Shown: positions 50,011 through 60,541, numbered from the stretch's first letter. The stretch is 64,000 bases of DNA from Eledone cirrhosa (GCA_964016885.1 OZ024744.1:65428547-65492546); one strand, 5' to 3'. Notes: generated by a model from the sequence alone, not told the origin. Made by a program: numbers and translations.

Positions 50011-50205
50011 TTAACCCTTTAGCATTTACATTACTCTATATTTACTATTATATTTTAAAAGTAAAGGCTTTATCTCACATAATGTAAAATCTATGAGATT
50101 TTGATATTATCTATTCTGAGAACATTAGTATGAATGGACAGTTTGAACAGAAAGAGGTGAAAGAAATCTGGCTGGATATAGCCAGTTTAAATGCTAAAGG
50201 GTTAA
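50011..50205. mobile_element. piggyBac-like TTAA MITE, family 1 copy 3
   Basis: The cleanest copy: TTAACCCTTTAGCATTTACA at the left and AAATGCTAAAGGGTTAA at the right, TTAA duplicated, 195 bp. The interior shares TTTATCTCACATAAT and GGCTGGATATAGCCAG with 3232-3438. Confidence 0.8.
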
Positions 50206-50299
50206 GCAAAAGGAATTAATATTTATACCCAATTTCTGTTAACAATTTATAAGGCAGCAAATTGGCAGAGTTGTTCTGACTCGCTAAGTTCAAATTCTA

Positions 50300-50790
50300 C
50301 CACGATCAACTATTTTTCATGTTTGCATGGGTTGTCATGTTATGAACCTAACCAGGTCAGGTGACCATGTCTTGCTCCTATAGATTTATTTTTGGTTTCA
50401 ACAGCTGAGTGTTCTTCCCAAAACCAACCACTTTACAGCATGGAATGGGTACTTTTCATTGTGACACCAGTATGACCATCATACAGGGTAGACTGGATGA
50501 TTGTTATTGTTGTGAAAGCAATAACAACAACAATAATCCAAATGTGCAGAAAACCAGTTTTGAAAAATTGCAATTGAACATGAATTTCATGTACCTGAAC
50601 ACTTCATAGCTATAATCATAATCATCGTTTAACATCCATTTTCCACACTAGCAGTTAGATGAGATGCCCCATTAGAGGCAAGCTAGGTTAGGTGACCATG
50701 TCCTGCTCATATAGGACTGTTTCTGGCTAGGTTTTTATGGCTTGATGCCCTTCCTAATAGCAACCACATTTACATTTCTTTAAATGGTTT
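50300..50790 (-). mobile_element. Two reversed LINE tails
   Basis: 50325-50480 (TTGCATGGGTTGTCATGTTA, GACACCAGTATGACCATC) and 50618-50775 (ATCATCGTTTAACATCCATT, ATGCCCTTCCTAATAGCAAC). Both lack coding sequence. Confidence 0.65.
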
Positions 50791-50864
50791 CATTCTACTT
50801 TCAAAGGGACAATGGGATAACAAACACTATATCCAGTTTTGAAATATTGTTTCTTTAAATCCTG

Positions 50865-51035
50865 GATAATATAATTTGCTTCACTGAATTCTAAGAGCAT
50901 TGATCCTTCTACATTTCTCAAGCCATATCCATAGTCACAATGTACTCAAGAGGAGCCATCCTGGTTCTGCCCAACATATCCATTGAAGTCACCAGCTAGA
51001 ATCATAAAGTCACTGTCATCTGTAAGAGGTCTTCA
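50865..51035 (-). pseudogene. LINE endonuclease fragment
   Basis: The minus strand reads DSDFMILAGDFNGYVGQNQD, one stop, then DYGYGLRNVEGSMLLEFSEA. AGDFNG and GYG-RN-EG-LLEF are the endonuclease signature of this LINE class. It is in inverse orientation to the reverse transcriptase that begins 160 bp to the right. Confidence 0.82.
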
Positions 51036-51196
51036 TAGAAATAGTCCTTTTGTTTTTTTAGTCTTGTGCACACGCATGCATATACATATATAAAATTCTT
51101 TGTCTACGTCTTCCTATGCATTCTCAAATGGCTAGACCAAAACAAATCCAATTTTACAAGGTATTAGACCACGAAAGTGCCAACATGTAATATCTA

Positions 51197-52250
51197 TTTC
51201 CATTTGGATTACATTCGTCGATCTCGAGAAAACCTTTGACAGAGTTCCACGTGCTGCAATCTGGTGGGCTCTTAGAAAACTAGGAGTAGATGAATGGCTT
51301 GTGAAAGCTGTACAAGCCATGTATAGGGGAGCAGTCAGTAAAGTTAGGATTAGCAATGAGTATAGCGAGGAATTTAGCGTACAGGTTGTGTCCACCAAGG
51401 CTCTGTTCTTAGCCCTCTCCCGTTCATCATAGTCCTGTAGGCAATAACGGAGGAGTTTAAGACCGGATGCCCATGGGAACGCCTGTATGCTGATGACCTC
51501 ACACTTATAGCTGAATCTATGGTAGAACTAGAGAAGAAATTCGAAACATGGAAGCAGGAACTAGAAAGAAGGGTCTCAAAGTCAACATGACAAAGACTAA
51601 GGTCCTTGTAAGTAGTCGAGAAAACAGAACCCTCAGGGAAATGGCATTGCTCAGTATGTAGGAAAGGTGTAGGTAGGAACTCCATTCTCTGCCCCAAATG
51701 CAAACAACGAGTACACAAGAGATGTAGTGGGATCTCAGGAAGCTTAATTAAGAATGTAGGCTTCACATGTAGCAGCTGTGCTGGGACAGCAAGCAGCAAA
51801 CAGCCACAGGAAACAAGTACTACCAATCTCTGGGAGGGCTCTGTAGAAACAGTAGACAGCTTCTGCTACCTAGGTGACCGAATTAGCAGTGGAGGTGGGT
51901 GTTCAGAAAGTACAATAACTAGGGTAAGAACAGGATGGAAGAAGTTTAGGGAACTACTGCCACTGCTAGCTGCAAAAGGCTTCTCCCTCAAAATGAAAGG
52001 CAGACTGCTGTTTGGATATACGCATCATACAATGTTACATGGTAGTGAAACCTGGGTGCTGAAGGTGGAAGACTTATGTAGATTAGAGAGAAACGAAGCC
52101 TGCATGCTCCGATGGATGTGTAATAGTAATATACGCAAATGACAAAGCATAAATGAATTGAGGGAGAGACTGAGCATGAGAGGCAGTTGCGTTGGTATGG
52201 ACATGTGATGCATATGAAGGATGACAGCTGCATTAAAAGGAGAGTGAGCA
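51197..52250 (+). pseudogene. RTE-like LINE: reverse transcriptase to C-terminus
   Basis: Frames give FVDLEKTFDRVPR (motif A Asp), WWALRKLGVDEWLVKAVQAM, then after a frameshift VHQGSVLSPL, a stop, and LYADDLTLIAES (YADD catalytic motif, 51486-51497). A Cys/His-rich segment follows at 51648-51779 with spacing C-x2-C-x13-C-x2-C-x4-H-x2-C, ending C-x2-C. Then SFCYLGDRISSGGGCSES, KKFRELLPLLAAKGFSLK and HGSETWVLKVEDL. It shows what the array inserts lack: they start at the KRCSG of the Cys/His segment. Degenerate, and the 3' end drifts into unique sequence near 52250. Confidence 0.88.
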
Positions 52251-52530
52251 TGTGGGAGTGTGAGAGTGTGAGAATTTTTATTTGGATTAAAATGACATTT
52301 TGTATATGAATGTGTCTGAGTGAGTGTGCATGTATGTCCGTTCATTAGGTTGAAAAAAATGAGTTGAAAAGCTATGCGTGAATGCATGTCTGTCTTATAT
52401 ATGTATGCGAGTGTGTAGCAACAATTTATTCCTTTGAACAACAAAAATTACACATCGATTTTCATTTCTAAATTCTATTATAACAATTTTTATATTCTTT
52501 TAATAAAATAGATTTTTTTTAAATAATTAC

Positions 52531-52550
52531 GAGGGGGGGGGGGGGGGGGG
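52531..52550. repeat. Poly-G run
   Basis: About 20 consecutive G, about 125 bp from the donor of exon 52674-52825. Confidence 0.85.
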
Positions 52551-52673
52551 CATTTGTTCACTAATTGAATAAGAACAGCAGTAACCCAGGCAACACTGGG
52601 TAATTCAGCTAATATATATTTATAGCTTGGAAGTGAAAGTTGAAATAAAAACAGGGATCAGTAACACACATAC

Positions 52674-52825
52674 TTTTCAGTTGCCACTTGGTTTGCTTTT
52701 GATTTTGTCAACTCTTCAGATATTTGTTGTTTGGCCTGAATCTCATTTTGTAAACTGGACTGAAGATTTAAAATCTCCATTTTGTCCAAACGTTGAGATC
52801 TTCTGTTGCGCCAGCGATTTCTACC
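52674..52825 (-). CDS. CDC42BP: MRCK-like kinase, coiled-coil exon 5 seen
   Basis: The exon is 152 bp, with acceptor TTTTAG and donor GTATGTG. It reads GRNRWRNRRSQRLDKME, then LNLQSSLQNEIQAKQQIS and so on, ending with two bases AA. The motif W-x-x-RRSQ-x-LD, followed by L-x-LQ-x-x-L-x-x-EI-x-AKQ, matches the MRCK segment just after the conserved TEELE block. The next exon begins with C, making AAC (Asn), so the phase agrees. The exon is intact. Confidence 0.93.
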
Positions 52826-52975
52826 CTAAAATGATACATTAAGAATAATTTTTTAAAAATGATAGAATTAATTGTACTCTTTTCAATGTATAAAATTTCC
52901 TCAAAAGCATCCAGATATAAACGTACCGGGATAGAAAAGAAATAGAAATTATCATTTAAGAAGAAATATACTTAC

Positions 52976-53072
52976 TGAATCTTCTCCCATCACTTTTAAA
53001 TTCTCTAATTCTTCTGTCATTTTGGTAGCTAAAGCTTGTAAGTATCCACGAGCATCTTTTTCTTCACTCACC
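52976..53072 (-). CDS. CDC42BP: MRCK-like kinase, conserved EKDARGYLQALA exon
   Basis: The exon is 97 bp between acceptor ATATAG and donor GTAAGTA. Its first base completes the tryptophan split with the previous exon; it then reads VSEEKDARGYLQALATKM followed by TEELENLKVMGEDS, ending in phase 0. The segment DARGYLQALA-KMTEELE is nearly invariant in the MRCK family, so this exon fixes the gene's identity. It belongs to the distal coiled coil. Splice phases match on both sides. Confidence 0.95.
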
Positions 53073-53594
53073 CTATATTGTTTAAAAATATTAAAAATAA
53101 TATAAGAAAATAAAAAAAAAATAAAAAAAATAAAACATTTTTTTTAAAAAAAATGGAGAAAAATGGGGAGGAGGAAGGCAATTGAGGGAAAAAGAGGAAA
53201 CAATTTAGTAGTAAGAAATTATGTTACTGTGACCCAGATTTGCAACAGCAAAATTCAGACAAAAATTTCAGAATGAAGGAGAATATAATCACAGAAAAAT
53301 AAACTAAATTTCAGGTGTTAAAAAAAATAAAATCACAGTGTATGTTTTCATTTATTTTCTGTCTTAGTTTCAATTTATAAATGTCTTTTTTTTAATCTAA
53401 ATGTGTTATGGAGATTTCATGTGGGCTGCAGAAAAACTTGCTGAGGAGACTACACAAGTAATGACAACATTCCAGTATATTTTTGTTATGTTATTTATAA
53501 TGATATTTACATTTGTGACACAACTGGCCCTTTGAATTACAGGTACAATTCATTTTTCTCAGCTGAGTGGGAAACTACTACTACTACTACTACT
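53073..53594. other. Intron without recognised repeat
   Basis: Contains A-rich and T-rich runs (53105-53160) and (CTA)n at 53578-53592. No ORF of interest. Confidence 0.45.
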
Positions 53595-53602
53595 GGTAAG
53601 TC

Positions 53603-53743
53603 AGACCTGTCAATCTCTAAAAGTCCAAACGGAGTACCATGAAAAAAAGTGCCCCAAAATGGGGAGATTTTACATAATGAAAGCTACACCCATTTTCATA
53701 AGAGAAGACATCTGTCACCCACGCCAAAGTGGATGGGAGGTCT
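53603..53743. mobile_element. hAT-like MITE, copy 2
   Basis: The element is 141 bp, related by reverse complement to 216-407. It starts AGACCTGTCAATCTC and ends GGGAGGTCT. It is flanked by GGTAAGTC (53595-53602) and GGTAAGTG (53744-53751), again 7 of 8 bases. The left flank is a short (CTA)n run. Confidence 0.73.
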
Positions 53744-53999
53744 GGTAAGTGCTGTTCAAAATCTGAACAGAACTTCAGCTTTCTTTAAAAAAGATTAAGA
53801 ACTTGTTCTGTCCCTCACTGAAGAATCTTACACTTTTGAAAGTGTCCTATTGGAGATAATCTTTTTATTAGGCTTAAATGATCACTCCTTAAGTTCTACT
53901 AGATGTACATTTCATTAAAATTATTTACTATGCCAGACTTGTCTCATCACTATCATGATTACTAATGACTCATGTGAATTATTTTGTTTTTACTTGGTA

Positions 54000-54770
54000 A
54001 ATCTGGAAGAAGGTGCAATGATCGTGTCCTTCACAGGCCCTCCAAGGTTGGAGAGAAAGGTCTGGGAGAAGTTAGTACAGGTGCGGAGAGGGTGGGTGTT
54101 GGACAAAGCCTGAGTCATGAGAAACTAGTGAGCCACAAGTTCTTGACTGGAGTTTGTGTGGGAGTGTTTGTTTGGGTGAGCTGTAGTTGAGATAAAAGAA
54201 AGAGGACAGCATGTTTGTGCGCTCGAGGCTGAAGAGTGTCAAAGAGTGACCTCATCTGGATTAGCTGAGTGGCTTTTTTTTCTGGATGCAGTCAAGAATG
54301 TCAGTGTGAGCAACAACAGAACACCCCAGATATGGGAGCAGCACTTCACTGTGGGTCTCACCTGAGCATTGCAGAGGGCTGCAAGTTGTTTCAAGTATGT
54401 TTTGGCCCAAAAGAGAAGGGCCAGTTACAGGGATGCAGTCAACTATATTAATGACATGTTTATCACAAGTGGCTTGCAGTGATTGTGACAGCTTGTATTT
54501 GTTAAGATAGAGTATAGATGACATTTGGTTATAGGTTATGGAATGAAGAGGGATATAATTTGTATAAAAGTTGTTGTTGGGAATGATGGCTAGTAGAGTA
54601 GAAAGAATAGGGATCAAAATTGAACCATGGGGTACACCAGAGTTCATAGAGTGTGGGACAGGGAGAACAATAGATAGCCCAATCAACAGGAAGCTACCAA
54701 TCCAAATGGATAGTTTTCAGAGGGGATTCACATGCCAAACAGACTAACGCATTGCTGATGTTGCCCTCAA
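54000..54770 (-). pseudogene. CR1/jockey-like LINE, reverse transcriptase C-terminal half
   Basis: The minus strand gives SGVPHGSILIPILSTLLA (the GVPQGSVLGPLLF motif), then LQCSGETHSEVLLPYLGCS (in relatives AQVRP-LEYCSPIWG) and DILDCIQKK. Lower down, SSFFYLNYSS and FVQHPPSPHLY fit the distal end. A clearly different LINE from the RTE-like family. Confidence 0.75.
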
Positions 54771-55248
54771 TATCATCATTTAACATCTATTTTCCACTCT
54801 AGCATGGGTAGGACAGGTTGACCCTTAGAGAGAGACTTGGGTCAGAAGACCATGTTTAACTCACTCTGGGCAGATTTTTGTTGTGTCACCTACACAACCT
54901 CATTAGAGCGTGGACTGGGCGCTTTTTGTCATGCCGCCGACAACCACTTTACAGTGTGGAATGGGCACTTTTGTCTTGGAACAAGGGTAGGAGAAGGAGG
55001 GAGCTTGGGGAAATTGCGAACGTAAGTAATAGGGGAGCTGTACGGGAGGGGAGAAGGATGAGGTAGGTGTTGCCTATTAGATATATGCCTCAGCTGAAGC
55101 ATATGGGAGGGCGGGTCTTCTGTAGTACTGCATAGCACCAGAGGTTGCAGTTTTGTGTCATTGCCTTGGTGAGGTGTAATTGTGCAAGGTCAGCTTTTAT
55201 TACCTCATCCCATGTCTTCCAAGGCCTGCTCACGCCACGGCTACCATC
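54771..55248 (-). mobile_element. RTE-like LINE 3' end inserted in the CR1-like LINE
   Basis: The reversed tail (ATCATTTAACATCTATTTTC, CTAGCATGGGTAGGAC) continues to the C-terminal codons near 55150-55240 (TGGGATGAGGTAATAAAAGC on the minus strand). It splits the CR1-like reverse transcriptase in two. Confidence 0.78.
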
Positions 55249-56140
55249 AACTCAACACTCTGTTCTAGAGAAATTTTGTGAAAACTGTGCAAAGCTCAGT
55301 GTGTGTAACAGAGTTGTTCTCCAGTTGATCCAGCTTTATGGAAGCCATATTGGTGATTGTTAAAGAAAGTTTCAAGATTTTGGAAAACACTATTGTTAAT
55401 GTCTGTTGCTATTAATTTTGAGATAATGAGAGTGCAACAGGATGATAGTTGGCAGGGTCAGAAACGTTGTCCTTGGAAATGGGACACACTGTAATATGTT
55501 GCCAAAAATAAGGGCATATCCCTGCAGAGAAGGAAAATATTGAAAAGTTTTGTAAGTACAGTGAAATTCCGTAATAACGAAATTCACGGGGTATAAATAA
55601 TTTTTTGTTACAAATTTTTTTGATAACGAGATGGTCTAAACAAATCAAGTGTTTGTTTGTTATTACCTCGGGGATTGAAATAAATTTTGTTATACTGAAA
55701 AATTTGATATAATGGTATTCGTTATAACGGAATTTTACCTGTATAGGAACACAAAGGATGATGAAAGAATCATTGTCAGGTATGTTGACCTTGTTGGTTT
55801 GAAGTGATTTGAGGGACTTTTGAACTTAGCAAGTACATATGCAGAGTAGTATTGTGTAGGGCTGAGGCATTTATCTAATGTGTGAAACTGGATGCATAAA
55901 ACTGACTAAGCTCTGACCAATTGAGTGACTTGAAGTATCATAGGGTCCAGTGTGTAGTATGTGGATGTGTTTTGACTAGTTGCAATGAGGCAGAGGTCGA
56001 ATGACCTAAAAAGGGAAGAGATAGATATGATCTGGTAGAGGTCAAATTTTGAGGTGGCAATAAAGAAAGTAAGCGTGCGCGCGTTCGTGTGTCGGTCAAC
56101 GGTGCATGTGGAGAATGAAATAAGTTGGTGTAAAGAGTTT
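55249..56140 (-). pseudogene. CR1/jockey-like LINE, N-terminal part
   Basis: The minus strand gives KLFNIFLLCRDMPLF, VSHFQGQRF, FNNHQYGFHKAGSTGEQL (in relatives HQYGFRKARSTGDLL). Further up, 55745-56140 carries an ASSDH-type region remnant with FDLCLIATSQNTSTY, less certain. Interrupted by a pogo-like MITE at 55559-55741. Confidence 0.68.
55559..55741. mobile_element. pogo/Tigger-like MITE (183 bp)
   Basis: Left end CAGTGAAATTCCGTAATAAC, right end GTTATAACGGAATTTTACCT plus G, a long imperfect inverted repeat, with TA on both sides (55557-55558 and 55742-55743). The interior has a further pair (AACGAAATT and ATAACGAGAT). Confidence 0.8.
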
Positions 56141-56264
56141 TTAAATTTCAAATCTCGATAGTTTAGTAGTTTAATGAATCTAGAATCAGAATTCTGGATT
56201 TAGATAACTGGAATCCAAATCTAGTTCTACATAATAAATTTAAAAAAAAAATTAAAAGTAAAAA

Positions 56265-56560
56265 AGAATTTGCATTCTCCATTCTTGCATGGGTTAGATC
56301 AATTGTCTCAATCGGAGACTAGACTAGTGAAGTGACCACATCTTGTTCGGATGTTCCATTTTTGGCATGGTTTCTATAGATGGATGCCCTTCCTAATGCA
56401 AACTATTTTACAGCTGTACTGGGAGTGTTTTACTTTGTACCAGTACTACCACCTTACAGGATTGGTCTGGGTGCCTTTTATTGAGGCACCAGCACTACAA
56501 CTTTACAGATTGGGCTCCGAGCATTTTATTGTGGCATCTGCATCGACATATACACCTATT
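56265..56560 (-). mobile_element. LINE tail with three internal units
   Basis: TTCTTGCATGGGTTAGATC, GATGCCCTTCCTAATGCAAA, then TGTACCAGTACTACCACCTT, TGAGGCACCAGCACTACAAC and TGTGGCATCTGCATCGAC: three versions of the UTR unit. Confidence 0.7.
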
Positions 56561-56799
56561 TATTATCGATTGTTTTTCAAATGGTTTAGGGCTGTTAAGT
56601 TTTCCTATGGTTAGTCTTTTTTTGCCTGTATCTGTAGATACAGATAAGTATAATAATTATCGCTCTGATCGATCAACAAAATCCCAGACCTCGCTTGCTT
56701 GCTGAGTGGGGTGGACCATGTTAAATCGGACTAAGGAAATAATGTTTCCATTGGTCTTACTGTTGCTGAAATTATCTACCAGTCGCAACTCCTGGCAGA

Positions 56800-56905
56800 A
56801 GGAGCAATGTGAAATAAAGTGTCTTGCTGAAGGACATAACATCACCCAGTCCAAGAACTGATCTCGCAACCTCACAATTGTGAATCCAACTAACAAACTA
56901 AGCTA
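56800..56905 (-). mobile_element. SINE fragment of the CTTGAGCAAG type
   Basis: GAAATAAAGTGTCTTGCTGA and the tRNA-like end with CAACCTCACAATTGTGAATC match the corresponding part of 7555-7960. Confidence 0.6.
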
Positions 56906-57210
56906 CGCGCCTTCACAATAATTATAAGTCAAATCGAGTACTAAAAACGATAGAATCTTGACAGCTGTTTGTGCCAGGTTAATAATGAGATTAGAGCTAC
57001 ACTTCAAGAGTTTTAAACTATTTTCCAATAGAAAATACAAAATTTCTGTTATTTTGCTTTGATGAATCCAAAAATATTTTCTTAAAACAAATAGGGAAAA
57101 AAAAAAAGAAAAACCTTTAGATTGATTTTTTTTTTTAACTACAAAAATCTACCAGAATTAAACTAAGCCCCAAATTAAAATACAAAAGTGTAGTTAAGTA
57201 TCACACTTAC

Positions 57211-57335
57211 CATTTAATAATTTCCGATATTTGTGCTTCCCATTGTGCTACAGACTCTCTCTTATCATACATATCATTAAATTCTTGTTCTAACTGTGAC
57301 TTCTCTTTCACAAGGAAAGCAAATAATTTTTGTTG
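57211..57335 (-). CDS. CDC42BP: MRCK-like kinase, coiled-coil exon 3 seen
   Basis: The exon is 125 bp between acceptor TTTTCAG and donor GTAAGT. It reads from phase 0, QQKLFAFLVKEKSQLEQEF, then a conserved block ESVAQWEAQISEIIK, and ends with TG, which the next exon's first G turns into tryptophan. The block around QWEAQISEIIKW is a hallmark of the MRCK coiled coil near its C-terminal end and is the strongest family identifier together with the following exon. No internal stop or frameshift is seen. Confidence 0.93.
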
Positions 57336-58227
57336 CTGAAAATAAAGGATTGTTTAGGTTATTTTAAGTAACATGATAAAATAAACAAGACTAAATAAAC
57401 AGACTTCAATATCATATTTGTAACAATTATCTAACATGCCAATTAAGTTCACCTTTCCTTTGGTCATACTACATTAAAGATTAATCTGTTGATTGCTGCA
57501 TATATTTTACTCAGCTACAGTTGCTGTACCAGGTTTTTTTTCAAATAAAATGTCTATTTTGATTGACAAACGTCACACCAATAAATTAGTTACCCCATCT
57601 AGCTTTGAAGTTATGAACTGTTGGAAACGAGTTCAAACATGTTAAGATGAGTTCTCTCATGCACTGGAATGCATACATGTTAGGAGTTATCTCGTCTACA
57701 GCACTGAAGAGGTTATAAAAGCAGGGATGGATATAAAGCAAGTATGGTGAGCTGAGATAAAGCAATGTGATAAGAAAAGATAAAATATAGAAGAGAGTGA
57801 GTAGAGGCTACAGGATTGGTTCTCAGAAAGAGGCTGATTAGACAACTTCAAGAAGAGCATAAATATAGGAGAGTGAATGGTGGATAGTAACAGAAGTGGA
57901 TGACAGTGGTAGATACCATCTAAAATTCATAGAGAAGAATGATGTTATTTTTGTCAATGTAGCAAATGTGTGTAAGGTAGACAAGCACCAGGTAAAAGTC
58001 TAGTTGTGTGATAGTGAGCGAGGCACAGTGATAAATATGAGAAAAGTAATAAAGATTAATAGTGGAGATATCAAGTATAGATGAGTCAAATGTCACACCT
58101 CACATGATAGCAACACAGAGGATACAAGAAACAGGTGAAGGGTGAGAGGGTAGAGGGAGTATAAGGGTTTAACAGATAGGGCAGTTGACAGAGAAAGGAT
58201 AGAGTTAATAGGAGCATACTGAGTGTC
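57336..58227. other. Intron without recognised feature
   Basis: Purine-rich plus strand from 57720 to 58230 (many AGAGTG, GATAG words) without clear periodicity; origin unknown. Confidence 0.4.
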
Positions 58228-58345
58228 TTATCTCCATTTAATGTCCATTTTTCCATGCTGGCATGGGTTAGACAAGTTATCCTGTTGTGAGCAATGCCAG
58301 GTCAGGTGACTGTCTTGCTCATACAGAATCGATTTTGGCTTATAT
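58228..58345 (-). mobile_element. LINE tail, short
   Basis: ATCTCCATTTAATGTCCATT, CATGCTGGCATGGGTTAGAC, TGTTGTGAGCAATGCCAGG. Confidence 0.7.
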
Positions 58346-58634
58346 GAAATATATATGAAAAATCAAGGAGTGTTGACAAATTCAAACAGTTGGACATTTG
58401 CCCAAGGTGCCACAGAGGTTTCAAGTTTGGTCCAACTATTTAGATTCCAGATGAGCTTATGTTGGGCAGTGGAATGAAATTCCTTCATTCACTAAAAACA
58501 AACTACAGAAAGATAACTGTAGCAACATTAATGGCACTACAGGCTGAACTAGCAAAAATATATTTTTATAGCATAAGTGTTTGTGTTTTGGTACATGTAC
58601 ACGTGCTTATGCTGTCATATGTGCATGCTTTTAT

Positions 58635-58975
58635 GTATGAACCCATAACTCTCTAGGGAGTTGTAGGGGTGTCATATTGATATACAGTATTTCTTGGGGC
58701 ATTTTAAAACCTGGGCGAGCCTGTCTATCACCAGGTCTGAATAGAGCAGATTTCTTCCAGAGGTGGAGAAAGAGTGGGAGAAAGGAAGTGAGAGAGAGAT
58801 CTAAGGACAGAATCGGCCCCAGTACTAGACTGGTACTTTTTTTTTTATTACCAAACTTGAATGGATGAAAGGTATAGTTGCCATCGGCAGGAACTCAGAG
58901 ATAACAGCTTAGACGAATAAGCAAAGCATTCTATTCAACTTTCTAATGAACGCCAATTCGCCATCTATATATGTA
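58635..58975 (-). mobile_element. tRNA-derived SINE, composite type, copy 2
   Basis: Same order as 1855-2160: GGGAGTTGTAGGGGTGTCAT, TTTCTTGGGG, GCAGATTTCTTCCAGAG, CTAGACTGGTACTTTTTT, AGGAACTCAGAGATAAC. Confidence 0.72.
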
Positions 58976-59154
58976 CAGGTGTCTAAATTCATATCTATGT
59001 ATGTGTGCATATTGCATGCGCGCCCGCGTGCGTGTTTCTGAGGAGGCCATTAAAAAGAAACAATTGTAAAACAAAATAAATATATAAAGAATATGATAAC
59101 TGCTTCAAATAAGCAGACTACTATTAATATATAGGGTAAAGACACCCTTCAGTC

Positions 59155-59470
59155 TTGACTAATCATGAGATTTTCAATTGGGAAGTTCCCCTTTGAGGCA
59201 CAAGCCTAAGCAAGGTGTTTTTGTGGAAGACCAGCAGTCACCCATGCATACCAGTCTCCCCTATCCACGTCACCGATGTTATCCAAGGAAAAGGCCGATA
59301 CAGTTTGGTACCATGTGACATTGCAACTCATTTCTACAACCGAGTGAAAAGTGAACTGAAGCAACGTGAAATAAAGTGCTTTGCTGAAGGACACAATGCA
59401 CCACCTAGTCTGGGAATCAGGCTCTCAATATGACTGCAAATCTAATACTTTAACCACCAAGACAAATTGT
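59155..59470 (-). mobile_element. SINE with CTTGCTGAAGGACACAA block, copy 2
   Basis: Homologous to 7555-7960 along the whole length: GGTGTTTTTGTGGAAGACCA, CCATGCATACCAGTCTCCCC, ATCCAAGGAAAAGGCC, AATAAAGTGCTTTGCTGAAG. It ends 60 bp before the exon at 59536. Confidence 0.75.
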
Positions 59471-59535
59471 CTTTAAACTTAATATACATATATACTAATT
59501 CAAAACAAATTTTAAATAAATTCTCAATAACATAC

Positions 59536-59698
59536 ATTTTTTTGCTCAGCTTTGTATTGTTCTATTTCTTCAGCAGCTTCAGCATATTTTTCTTGCAGCT
59601 GACCTTGCCATTCTTGATTGCGCAAAGATTGCTCGGATTTTAATTTTGCTATAGCTTCTTCATATTCAACATCTTTCTTCTCTAATTCAGCTTTCAAC
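59536..59698 (-). CDS. CDC42BP: MRCK-like kinase, coiled-coil exon 2 seen
   Basis: The exon is 163 bp; its first base G completes the arginine codon begun in the preceding exon, then reads LKAELEKKDVEYEEAIAKLK and ends ...QYKAEQKN in phase 0 before donor GTATGT. Content is coiled coil, rich in E, K, Q and A, with no stop. The acceptor is CTTCTAG. The intron next to it is a 16-bp minisatellite that starts within a couple of bases of the splice site, so the repeat itself supplies the pyrimidine tract. The segment corresponds to the SELEKK-type stretch of MRCK coiled coils. Function is inferred as part of the dimerising rod. Confidence 0.9.
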
Positions 59699-59699
59699 C

Positions 59700-59935
59700 T
59701 AGAAGGCATCATATAGAGAAGGCATCATATAGAGAAGGCATCATATAGAGAAGGCATCATATAGAGAAGACATCATATAGAGAAGACATCATATAGAGAA
59801 GACATCATATAGAGAAGACATCATATAGAGAAGACATCATATAGAGAAGACATCATATAGAGAAGACATCATATAGAGAAGACATCATATAGAGAAGACA
59901 TTATATAGAGAAGACATTATATAGAGAAGCTAGAA
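59700..59935. repeat. 16-bp minisatellite abutting a splice acceptor
   Basis: About 15 units of AGAA(G/A)(G/A)CATCATATAG-type sequence (AGAAGGCATCATATAG in the first few, AGAAGACATCATATAG later, ATTATATAG in the last two). In the gene's sense the unit is CTATATGATGTCTTCT. It begins two bases from the exon end at 59698. Confidence 0.93.
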
Positions 59936-60049
59936 TTTTGTGGAATATGAAATGATAGTTGACTGTATTTTAATGTTAAGGTCAGAAAGAACAGGACAAT
60001 GCCCATGACCATTGTGACTGGTGGGGAAAAAAAGGAAAACATTTTCAAA

Positions 60050-60245
60050 ATGGAAACCTGGCCCAAATACTTGCAACAGAGTGAGTGAACTCTGCTAAAA
60101 GCACCCGCTGTGGTGGTGTTAAACCAGACAATAGATTAAGTCTATGGTCCCTGTAAGCCACAGCAAGATTTGAACTCAGAATGCCACCAAGGCCCAGAAA
60201 AAATACAAGGCATCCCATCTGATGCTCTAACAATTCTGCCAGTAA
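60050..60245 (-). mobile_element. tRNA-derived SINE
   Basis: On the minus strand, TGGCAGAATTGTTAGAGCAT (box A region), CTGAGTTCAAATCTTGC (box B), then GTTTAACACCACCACAGC and CAGAGTTCACTCACTCTG. A second SINE piece in the same orientation (TGAGTTCAAATCCCACTG) is at 60250-60330. Confidence 0.72.
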
Positions 60246-60541
60246 ACTACTCTGAACTAGTACTATATTTTATCAACCCCCCAAATGCTGAAATGCAAAG
60301 TTAACTTCAGTGGGATTTGAACTCAGAGTACAGAGAAGGCAGAAATTGCAAATATTAGTTATTGTGAGACCAAATTAATCTAAATAAATGAACGAAAATT
60401 TATTATAAATCTAGATACACATAAAACTCAGTCACACAAGCACACACTCACTGTCATTCACAGAACTCCCTCACCACTACCAATGCCTACAAATTAGAAA
60501 CCATGATTATATATATTTTTTTTACATAAATAATTAATTAC

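Noticed and set aside
53984..54190. 68-codon plus-strand ORF
   Set aside because: It is antisense to the distal end of the CR1-like LINE remnant.
57720..58200. Purine-rich strand as a possible regulatory or minisatellite region
   Set aside because: No repeat period or motif order could be made out by eye.
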